Shown here piece after piece: positions 8,411-13,236 of a DNA stretch of 15,515 nucleotides. The position numbers and the translations under genes are program-made. The stretch lies in the NCBI GenBank assembly GCA_002688335.1, contig NZCQ01000074.1, positions 1 through 15,515 on the forward strand. Direction: 5' to 3'. Origin of the DNA: Candidatus Pacearchaeota archaeon (lineage in GTDB: Archaea; Nanobdellota; Nanobdellia; Pacearchaeales; GW2011-AR1). Below the pieces are notes generated by a model that did not search any database, was not told the origin of the DNA, and saw only the letters and a program-made list of their open reading frames with translations. The stretch's first letter is position 1; every line of letters starts with the position of its first letter.

Positions 8411-8620
8411 TCAATTATCGGGATCTATATGTTCTCTAAAAAATAAATCATTAAAATCTTCTATCTCATGAAGAGGTATATATCCCGGACAATCTTTTTT
8501 AATTCCATTACACTCATATTTGCATTTCTTTTCATAATCACTTAGAGGGGTATCCGGATCTACATCTTTGTTATTTGTTGCAATCTTGTGTCCACAAATT
8601 AATTGATTTAACTCGCTCAT
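8411..8620 (-). CDS. Small Cys-containing hypothetical protein, possibly zinc-binding
   Basis: A 69-residue acidic protein with five potential metal ligands in a zinc-ribbon-like arrangement: Cys9 and His11 near the start (LICGHK) and Cys33, Cys37 and Cys44 later (KKCKYECNGIKKDCPGY). I know no named family with this spacing. There is no membrane segment. A TATA-like CTTAAATAA on the minus strand (8642-8650) is centred about 26 bases before the ATG, fitting a leaderless gene like others in this window. The stop lies 63 bases from the convergent RNase P subunit gene. Its coding status depends mainly on the promoter spacing and the Cys pattern. Confidence 0.6.
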   Translation of the reverse strand: MSELNQLICGHKIATNNKDVDPDTPLSDYEKKCKYECNGIKKDCPGYIPLHEIEDFNDLFFREHIDPDN

Positions 8621-8641
8621 AAATTAAACATGATAAGATAT

Positions 8642-8650
8642 TATTTAAGT
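8642..8650 (-). promoter_or_regulatory. TATA box for the small Cys-containing gene
   Basis: The minus strand reads CTTAAATAA, centred about 26 bases upstream of the ATG whose first base is 8620. This is the usual distance for an archaeal leaderless transcript. A second minus-strand TATAAATA is at 8723-8730 and would give a leader of about 80 bases. Confidence 0.45.
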
Positions 8651-8673
8651 TAACGCATCTTTTACAATTCAAG

Positions 8674-8708
8674 TTTCAACTCATGTGCTCCCAGGGAACA
8701 TATGTCCC
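8674..8708. repeat. Overlapping alternative hairpins around GGGAACAT
   Basis: GGGAACAT (8694-8701) can pair upstream with ATGT..TCCC (8683-8692) or downstream with ATGTCCC (8702-8708). The two pairings exclude each other. Arms are short (7-8 pairs, one with a bulge), so they may be chance, but they sit beside stronger competing repeats at 8727-8823. Confidence 0.35.
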
Positions 8709-8726
8709 CTTGTTGAATCGATTATT

Positions 8727-8823
8727 TATAGAGAACTTTGCATAATTGACATTTCCGAAGGAAATCACAGCAAAGTTCTCTCTTAGGGGAGTTTGAAATT
8801 GCATTATTTCAAAGTTCTCTATA
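8727..8823. repeat. Three-armed inverted repeat with two competing partners
   Basis: TATAGAGAACTTTG (8727-8740) is perfectly complementary to CAAAGTTCTCTATA (8810-8823), 14 pairs. Its part AGAGAACTTTGC (8730-8741) is also perfectly complementary to GCAAAGTTCTCT (8770-8781), 12 pairs. Only one pairing can form at a time. Between the first two arms lies a perfect ATTTCC-GAA-GGAAAT hairpin (8751-8765). TTTGAAAT/ATTTCAAA (8792-8799, 8806-8813) overlaps the third arm. This could be a bistable RNA, a non-coding RNA or a DNA regulatory element. No gene lies here. Confidence 0.8.
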
Positions 8824-8825
8824 CA

Positions 8826-8859
8826 TAAATTTTAGGAAGCTTTGCTAACCCAAAATTTA
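8826..8859. repeat. Hairpin TAAATTTT/AAAATTTA
   Basis: Arms 8826-8833 and 8852-8859 are perfectly complementary. An inner AGC-TTT-GCT stem (8838-8846) and GG/CC pairs extend the fold. It follows directly after the three-armed repeat and its right arm touches the next inverted repeat. Confidence 0.6.
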
Positions 8860-8933
8860 ATATTTCATTTATATCTAATAGATAGTCTAAGACCTGAGTG
8901 AGTAATTTTCGCGTGATCATAATGAAATATTAA
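8857..8933. repeat. 13-base perfect inverted repeat
   Basis: TTAATATTTCATT (8857-8869) and AATGAAATATTAA (8921-8933) are perfectly complementary across a 51-base spacer. The sequence is AT-only except one base per arm, so it is weaker evidence than the 8727-8823 repeats, but 13 consecutive pairs are still notable. Confidence 0.6.
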
Positions 8934-9008
8934 TAATGTCAAGGGAAAATTGAGGTTAAACTTGTTTTCCTTAATTTTCTAATAAATAGTAACTAGCTTT
9001 TGGGGGTA

Positions 9009-9025
9009 GACATATGTCATGACAT
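9009..9025. promoter_or_regulatory. Overlapping palindromes upstream of the psmA promoter
   Basis: GACATATGTC (9009-9018) and ATGTCATGACAT (9014-9025) are perfect palindromes sharing five bases. They lie 27-43 bases upstream of the TATA box, where archaeal activators often bind. They may form a dimer-binding operator for the operon. No regulator can be named. Confidence 0.4.
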
Positions 9026-9051
9026 TGCACAATACTGTTCAACCCGAAAAA

Positions 9052-9059
9052 CTTAAAAA
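9052..9059 (+). promoter_or_regulatory. TATA box of the proteasome/exosome operon
   Basis: CTTAAAAA preceded by CCCGAAAAA resembles an archaeal BRE/TATA promoter. The expected transcription start is near 9081, giving an untranslated leader of about 79 bases before psmA. This differs from the leaderless pattern of several other genes in the window. Confidence 0.6.
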
Positions 9060-9086
9060 CCCCGTAATACTATAACAATTGAAAGG

Positions 9087-9105
9087 AGATTAAGAATCTT
9101 AATCT
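9087..9105. promoter_or_regulatory. Palindrome in the psmA leader, flanked by GGA motifs
   Basis: AGATTAAGA-A-TCTTAATCT is a 19-base palindrome (9-base arms, one-base centre) just after the inferred transcription start. AAGGA occurs immediately before (9083-9087) and AAGGA just after (9106-9110). It could be a repressor operator, an RNA hairpin, or a site for the CsrA-like proteins encoded downstream, which in bacteria bind GGA motifs. The last is inference. Confidence 0.45.
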
Positions 9106-9159
9106 AAGGAATAGTTCTTCGATTATTATCTTTAGAGATAGATTAAATAGGGATTAAAA

Positions 9160-9879
9160 ATGGAAATACCAGATATGCAACATCAAGTAATGGGTTATGA
9201 CAGATCTGCGACAATGTTCTCACCAGATGGACACTTGTTGCAAGTAGAATACGCTGAAAAAACAGTAAGACTTGGAACTGCCAGCATAGGAATCAACTGT
9301 TCTGATGGAGTAATCATAGTAGCCGATAAAGGAAAAAAGGACAGCTTAATTATACCAACATCTTCAGAGAAAATATATGAAATAGATGAACACATAATGA
9401 CAAGTGCTGCAGGGATCATGAGCGATGCAAGAATCCTAATCAACCACTTAAGAGTATTTGCACAGCAACACAGAGTAACCTATGATTCTCCAGTTGATAT
9501 AGAATCAACAATAAGAGAAGTATCAGACATTCAACAACAATACACTCAAAACCCAGGAGTTAGACCCTTTGGAATAGCACTAATTCTAGCAGGAGTAAAC
9601 AACAACCAATCAAAACTCTACACTAGCGACATAACTGGAAACTATTTCGAATACAACGCCGTAGCTATTGGAGCAAATGACGATGAAATCAAAGCACAAC
9701 TAAGAAAAGAATATAAAGAAGAAATCACTGTTGATGAAGCAACAAAACTATCTCTAAAGATTTTCAAGAATGTTTTAGGAGATAAATTCAACATCGAATG
9801 TTTCAACGTAGCCGTTATCAAGGACGAAGATCATAAGTTAAAAAAATTAGGTTTAGAAGAGATAAGGAAGTTTGGGTGA
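9160..9879 (+). CDS. psmA: Proteasome alpha subunit
   Basis: This 239-residue protein is an archaeal 20S proteasome alpha subunit. Seven alpha subunits form each outer ring, gate the chamber and bind the PAN/Cdc48-type ATPases. The family hallmark is at residues 13-32, with YDRSATMFSPDG and LLQVEYA, followed by the GTASIGI strand and GVIIVADK. The alpha-typical ITGNYFEYNAVAIGA lies at ~158-172. No catalytic N-terminal Thr is expected or seen. The beta subunit gene is not in the window. It is the first gene of the exosome operon, with a ~79-base leader, and its stop codon (TGA 9877-9879) is followed directly by the sbds start. It uses mainly A- and C-ending codons. Start and identity are secure. 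Confidence 0.97.
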   Translation: MEIPDMQHQVMGYDRSATMFSPDGHLLQVEYAEKTVRLGTASIGINCSDGVIIVADKGKKDSLIIPTSSEKIYEIDEHIMTSAAGIMSDARILINHLRVFAQQHRVTYDSPVDIESTIREVSDIQQQYTQNPGVRPFGIALILAGVNNNQSKLYTSDITGNYFEYNAVAIGANDDEIKAQLRKEYKEEITVDEATKLSLKIFKNVLGDKFNIECFNVAVIKDEDHKLKKLGLEEIRKFG

Positions 9880-10557
9880 ATGACAGACACATTAGCAAGA
9901 TTAAGAAGTGGAAAGATGGTATTTGAAACCATGGTTGATCTAGACTCCGCTATTAAATTAAGAAAAGGCCAAGAAGTTAACATCAACGAGATCGTTAGAG
10001 ACAACAACGTTTACACAGATCAGAAAAAAGGGCTGAAGGCAGGAAGCTTAGAATTACAGAACGTTTTTGGAACAACAGATTTTAACAAGATTGTAGAAGG
10101 GATAGTTAAAAAAGGACAAGTAGAAGTTACTCAAGAATTCAGAGATGAAGCACTAGAAGCAAGAAGAAAACAAGTTGTAGACTTTCTAGTAAGAAATGCG
10201 ATAAATGCCTCAACATCAAGACCCTTCACACCAGACATGCTAGAACATTCTTTAAAAGAATCTGGAGCCAAAATAGAAAACAAACCAATAGAATCCCAGA
10301 TTCCTCAGATAATTGAGAAACTAAGATCAATAATCCCGATTAAAATAGAAACCAAAAAGCTAAAAGTAAAAATCCCTGCAATGCACACTGGAAAAGCATA
10401 TGGGATCGTTAATGAATACAAGGAAAAAGAAGATTGGCAAACTAACGGCGATCTAGAGATAACTTTAAATATACCGGTAGGCATTCAAATGGAATTTTAC
10501 GATAAATTAAACAGCGTAACACATGGAAGCGCAATTACAGAGGAACTAAGTGAATAA
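9880..10557 (+). CDS. sbds: Ribosome maturation protein SBDS/Sdo1
   Basis: This 225-residue protein is the archaeal SBDS homologue, which in eukaryotes works with an EF2-like GTPase to release the anti-association factor aIF6/eIF6 from the large ribosomal subunit. The three-domain layout fits: an N-terminal domain (~1-88, LARLRSGKMVFETMVDLDSA and the helix with GSLELQNVFGTTDFNKI), a helical middle (~90-150, RRKQVVDFLVRNAINASTSRPFTP), and a ferredoxin-like C-terminal domain (~155-225, KLKVKIPAMHTGKAYGIV). Length is normal for archaea. The ATG abuts the psmA stop. The gene is the usual second member of the archaeal proteasome/exosome superoperon. The csrA-like 1 gene starts 1 base after its stop codon. 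Confidence 0.95.
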   Translation: MTDTLARLRSGKMVFETMVDLDSAIKLRKGQEVNINEIVRDNNVYTDQKKGLKAGSLELQNVFGTTDFNKIVEGIVKKGQVEVTQEFRDEALEARRKQVVDFLVRNAINASTSRPFTPDMLEHSLKESGAKIENKPIESQIPQIIEKLRSIIPIKIETKKLKVKIPAMHTGKAYGIVNEYKEKEDWQTNGDLEITLNIPVGIQMEFYDKLNSVTHGSAITEELSE

Positions 10558-10558
10558 G

Positions 10559-10789
10559 ATGGAGTATTTTGATCTGGAGCCTAATGAGGGACTAATGATC
10601 GGAGATGATATTCCCGTATATGTTCTCAAAATTAGAGGTAGTAGGGCAAAGATAGGTATTGATGCACCTAGACACATCCGAGTTTATAGGCCCCCTTGTA
10701 AAAATACTAATGAAATGGATGAAGGCACCTATTCACAAGAGGGTAACACCTTATTAAGCTTAATCGACAAAGCCGGGAGTAGTAAATAG
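10559..10789 (+). CDS. CsrA-family-like protein 1, divergent RNA-binding strand
   Basis: A 76-residue paralogue of the CsrA-like protein encoded next. Starting at the ATG at 10559 it aligns without gaps to residues 1-44 of that protein with 20 identities, including MIGDD (13-17), IRG (25-27), GIDAP (33-37) and Arg44. A GTG at 10550 would add three residues that fall outside the alignment. In bacterial CsrA, Leu4 and Arg6 of the first strand and Arg44 of the last strand contact RNA; here positions 4 and 6 are Phe and Leu, position 43 is Tyr instead of His, while Arg44 stays. It therefore probably binds RNA weakly or acts as a partner. The tail (45-76) is unlike CsrA. It starts 1 base after sbds and ends 1 base before csrA-like 2, implying co-translation. 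Confidence 0.85.
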   Translation: MEYFDLEPNEGLMIGDDIPVYVLKIRGSRAKIGIDAPRHIRVYRPPCKNTNEMDEGTYSQEGNTLLSLIDKAGSSK

Positions 10790-10790
10790 A

Positions 10791-11078
10791 ATGTTAATAT
10801 TATCCAGACATCGAGACGAATCCATAATGATCGGAGATGATATAGTTATTACTGTAATTGACATTAGAGGAGACAAAGTTAGATTAGGAATAGATGCTCC
10901 TCAAGAGATTCCAGTTCATAGACAAGAAGTTTATGAGGCTATTCAAAGAGAAGATGCTAGGGTCAACGAGGATAATCCCGATAGTTTAGAAAATAAAACT
11001 AATCAAGGTGGAGGTGGGATTGGCTCAGGAAATCAAGCCCCTTATCAATCGCCAATGTTATATTCAAACAATTATTAA
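10791..11078 (+). CDS. csrA: CsrA-family carbon storage regulator-like RNA-binding protein 2
   Basis: This is a 95-residue CsrA homologue. Residues 1-55 match the bacterial protein very well: MLILSRHRDESIMIGDD, then VRLGIDAP and VHRQEVYEAIQRE. The RNA-contact residues Leu4, Arg6 and Arg44 are all present, as is the GDD loop. CsrA dimers bind GGA in hairpin loops and change translation or mRNA stability. The extra tail (~60-95) is Asn-, Gly- and Tyr-rich and looks disordered; bacterial CsrA has about 61 residues. In this archaeal operon it lies between sbds and rrp4, one base after csrA-like 1 and 5 bases before rrp4, on the same strand. Its codons end in T more often than those of psmA or rrp41. 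The CsrA fold assignment is strong; the targets are not known, and whether it was acquired from bacteria is inference. Confidence 0.93.
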   Translation: MLILSRHRDESIMIGDDIVITVIDIRGDKVRLGIDAPQEIPVHRQEVYEAIQREDARVNEDNPDSLENKTNQGGGGIGSGNQAPYQSPMLYSNNY

Positions 11079-11083
11079 CAAAA

Positions 11084-11824
11084 ATGAACGAAGAAGAAAA
11101 CAAAGAAGAAATTATTAACAACGAAACAACAGAAGAATCTGATAATAAATCAAACGAATCAAGTTCTAACAAGGAAAGAAAAATGGTTGTCCCAGGTGAA
11201 ACCATTGTTCAAGGAGACGATTACCTTCCAGGAGATTTCACGATTAAGAATAAGGATGAAATAGTATCACAAAGATATGGTCTGGCGGAGATAAATGACC
11301 GAATTGTTAAAATCATACCAATCTCAGGAGTATTCGAACCAAGAAGAAGCAATAACATCATAGGAAGAATAACAGACATAAACTTTAGTGGATGGTCTGT
11401 AGAAATTGGAGGCCCCGTTTCAGCATTCCTACCATTATCAGAGTGCCCGAGATTCATTAACAAAAACAACATAGAAGAATTTGCAACAATTGGAGATGCA
11501 ATAAATGCAAAAATATGGAGCGTTAAAAGGGGGAGCATAGATCTAACCTTAAAGTCAAGAGGACTTGGTGTTCTAGAGGGGGGAAGATTGATAAAAATAA
11601 CTTCTCACAAGGTTCCAAGAGTAATTGGCAGAGAAGGAAGCATGATAAATCTAATAAAAGATGAAACACAAACAGAAATAACTGTCGGACAAAACGGATT
11701 CATCTGGCTAAATGGATCTGCAGAAGGAGAAAGAAAAGCCGAAGAAGCCATAATGCTAATTGAAACAGAAGCAAGCTCAGAAGGACTAACAGACAAAGTG
11801 GAGGATTTTTTGAAAAATGAGTGA
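11084..11824 (+). CDS. rrp4: Exosome RNA-binding subunit Rrp4
   Basis: A 246-residue cap subunit of the archaeal exosome, which binds RNA and feeds it to the Rrp41/Rrp42 ring. The N-terminal domain starts at ~34 (MVVPGETIVQGDDYLPGDF), the S1 domain is ~88-160 (NIIGRITDINFSGWSVEIGG), and the KH domain is ~167-232, with the GREGS loop at 182-186. Residues 1-33 are an extra acidic, Asn/Ser-rich, probably disordered stretch; most archaeal Rrp4 proteins begin close to residue 34. An internal ATG at residue 34 is a possible alternative start. The gene begins 5 bases after the csrA-like 2 stop and overlaps the next gene by 8 bases (ATGAGTGA). Rrp4 with rrp41 and rrp42 downstream forms the standard archaeal exosome set. 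Confidence 0.95.
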   Translation: MNEEENKEEIINNETTEESDNKSNESSSNKERKMVVPGETIVQGDDYLPGDFTIKNKDEIVSQRYGLAEINDRIVKIIPISGVFEPRRSNNIIGRITDINFSGWSVEIGGPVSAFLPLSECPRFINKNNIEEFATIGDAINAKIWSVKRGSIDLTLKSRGLGVLEGGRLIKITSHKVPRVIGREGSMINLIKDETQTEITVGQNGFIWLNGSAEGERKAEEAIMLIETEASSEGLTDKVEDFLKNE

Positions 11825-12137
11825 ACATTCAGGTACTCAATATTGCCCAGTAGGACAAGATTTGGCCGATGGCTATGTTAGGGAACACAGTAGTTCCAGT
11901 GATGAATTGACTAACGGATACCGGCTAGTATTAAAAACTGATGATCTTGGGAATATTTATACTGATTTTTACTTTAAAATTAAAGAAGGAGTCCCAACAA
12001 GAATAGATAGGGATAATAGATATGAAGGAATGGATCATGCAAATAGCTTCTTTTGTGATATGGCTGAAATTATGAGGGTGCATGGAATTACAGAGATTAG
12101 ACAGGCGACTAAGATTAAAGAAGGAGAAGAATTCTAA
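11817..12137 (+). CDS. Hypothetical protein X1, paralogue of X2
   Basis: I do not recognise this 106-residue protein. It overlaps rrp4 by 8 bases. Its core (~32-95) aligns with the next gene's product: DELTNGYRLVLKTDD and IYTDFYFKI here versus DGYQLTLRVDEEE and IHTDLFRRI there, followed in both by a charged linker, a FF-containing helix (SFFCDMAEIM versus RFFDRHIARFM) and a final IxxI strand. Length and pattern suggest a small alpha/beta fold. Codons end more often in T and use AGG, unlike rrp4 or rrp41. Two Cys at residues ~10 and ~80 are not a metal-binding pattern. GGAGG about 12 bases upstream of the ATG may drive initiation. Location inside the exosome operon suggests a role with the exosome or CsrA-like proteins, unproven. 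Confidence 0.75.
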   Translation: MSEHSGTQYCPVGQDLADGYVREHSSSSDELTNGYRLVLKTDDLGNIYTDFYFKIKEGVPTRIDRDNRYEGMDHANSFFCDMAEIMRVHGITEIRQATKIKEGEEF

Positions 12138-12138
12138 A

Positions 12139-12453
12139 ATGGCTAATTATAAACCACCTTATGGACAACCTTCAACATCTCTTGGAGTAATAGGCAGATC
12201 TAAAAGTCCAGACGAACTTCCATCAAATAGGCCTTCAGCTATTAAAGACGGATATCAATTAACATTAAGGGTTGATGAAGAAGAAGTTATTCATACAGAT
12301 CTTTTTAGAAGGATTAATGATTATAAAGTTAAAGATCTATCACCTAAATCTAAAAGAAGTGAGGAGGATCAAAGATTCTTTGATAGACATATTGCAAGGT
12401 TTATGGAAGACGGGGGATTGATATATAAAATAGAATACACTCCAGAAGATTAA
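12139..12453 (+). CDS. Hypothetical protein X2, paralogue of X1
   Basis: A 104-residue protein of unknown function, related to X1 in its second half (see X1 for the matching segments). The first ~35 residues are Pro/Ser-rich and look disordered, the rest is charged. The preferred start is the ATG at 12139, one base after the X1 stop, with AAGGAG at 12121-12126. An upstream in-frame ATG at 12082 would overlap X1 by 56 bases and is less likely. Codons resemble X1: many T-ending, AGG and GGG. The gene is followed by a 21-codon mini-ORF and then rrp41. No catalytic motif, Cys cluster or membrane helix is visible. Confidence 0.75.
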   Translation: MANYKPPYGQPSTSLGVIGRSKSPDELPSNRPSAIKDGYQLTLRVDEEEVIHTDLFRRINDYKVKDLSPKSKRSEEDQRFFDRHIARFMEDGGLIYKIEYTPED

Positions 12454-12454
12454 A

Positions 12455-12520
12455 ATGACATACAACAAAAATCAAAGATTTTTGAGCATATCATCTTTAT
12501 CTAGGAGGACAAGAAGATGA
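12455..12520 (+). CDS. 21-codon mini-ORF overlapping the rrp41 start
   Basis: A short frame starting with ATG one base after the X2 stop and ending in TGA that overlaps the rrp41 ATG as ATGA. The peptide starts MTYNKNQRF and ends SLSRRTRR, so it is basic. Its first ten bases (ATGACATACA) are identical to those of rrp41, and the next dozen or so nearly match, as if the rrp41 start had been duplicated. It contains a perfect 8-pair hairpin. It could be a translated coupling peptide or leader, or only a remnant. Confidence 0.35.
   Translation: MTYNKNQRFLSISSLSRRTRR
12466..12484 (+). promoter_or_regulatory. Hairpin before rrp41
   Basis: CAAAAATC-AAA-GATTTTTG is a perfect 8-pair stem with a three-base loop, 32 bases before the rrp41 ATG and inside the mini-ORF. 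It may affect coupling or mRNA processing between X2 and rrp41. Confidence 0.45.
12502..12508 (+). promoter_or_regulatory. Strong Shine-Dalgarno of rrp41
   Basis: TAGGAGG lies eight bases before the rrp41 ATG. It matches the archaeal anti-Shine-Dalgarno better than the sites seen before other genes of the operon, so rrp41 likely starts independently as well as by coupling. Confidence 0.7.
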
Positions 12521-13236
12521 CATACACAAAAAGACCAGACGGAAGAGAAATGCATGAGCTAAGGCCAATTAGAGCTGAAGTTGGAATAATACCTAATGCA
12601 GATGGATCTGCGTTATTTGCTTCAGGAAAAACAGTTGCAATCGCCGCAGTCTATGGTCCAAAAATATTACATCCAGCAAGTATGAGAAATCCAGAAAAAG
12701 GAATAATAAGATGCGAGTACAACATGCTTCCTTTCTCAGTATCAGAAAGAGCAAGGCCCGGACCATCAAGAAGAAGCAAAGAAATCAGCAAGGTTACATC
12801 AAACGCTTTATCTTCAGTAGTCGATTTATCAAGATTCCCTAATTCAGTAGTCGATGTTCAGATTATGATATTGCAAGCGGATGCTGGAACGAGATGCGCA
12901 GGAATCAATGCAGCTTCAATGGCATTAGCTCATGCAGGAATAGTTATGAATGAACTTGTTACCAGTGTTTCAATTGGAAAGATCGACGACAAAATAGTGG
13001 CAGATATAACCAAAGAAGAAGAAGATTGGGAAGAAGGTGAAGGCCCAACAGACATTCCATTCACAATGACTTCAAGAAAGAATGATATAGTTCATCTACA
13101 ATTAGATGGAAACATCCCAACAAGCAGATTCAAAGAATCCATAGATGCTTCAGTAAAAGCCTGCAATAAAATTCTTGATTACCAAATTAGAGCCCTTAAG
13201 GGCGAGAAAATAAATGAGAATGAAGGGAAGAAATAA
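12517..13236 (+). CDS. rrp41: Exosome catalytic subunit Rrp41
   Basis: A 239-residue RNase PH-like protein, the phosphorolytic active subunit of the archaeal exosome, which degrades RNA 3'-to-5' and can add tails. The RNA/phosphate-binding arginines are in PSRRSKEIS (Arg85-Arg86). The family usually has EED-N-GEAD with two catalytic Asps about six residues apart; here the two are Asp170 (EEED) and Asp179 (PTD), nine apart, because EEGEGP adds about three residues. GTRCAGINAASMAL at 124-137 is standard. A TAGGAGG ribosome site precedes it, and the stop TAA overlaps the rrp42 ATG by one base. It is a conserved-class gene in codon use. Identity is secure; the wider active-site loop is a point to verify. 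Confidence 0.96.
   Translation: MTYTKRPDGREMHELRPIRAEVGIIPNADGSALFASGKTVAIAAVYGPKILHPASMRNPEKGIIRCEYNMLPFSVSERARPGPSRRSKEISKVTSNALSSVVDLSRFPNSVVDVQIMILQADAGTRCAGINAASMALAHAGIVMNELVTSVSIGKIDDKIVADITKEEEDWEEGEGPTDIPFTMTSRKNDIVHLQLDGNIPTSRFKESIDASVKACNKILDYQIRALKGEKINENEGKK

Noticed and set aside
8674..8935. Mobile element (MITE) or CRISPR array
   Set aside because: There is no terminal repeat with a target duplication and no regularly spaced direct repeats.
8660..9159. tRNA, C/D box RNA or RNase P RNA in the gene-free stretch
   Set aside because: No cloverleaf, no RUGAUGA/CUGA pair in correct layout and no conserved RNase P core sequence is visible.
10550..10558. GTG start for csrA-like 1
   Set aside because: It adds three residues outside the gap-free CsrA alignment; the ATG at 10559 aligns exactly with residue 1 of the second copy.
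12082..12138. Upstream start for X2
   Set aside because: It would overlap X1 by 56 bases with no ribosome site; AAGGAG fits the ATG at 12139.
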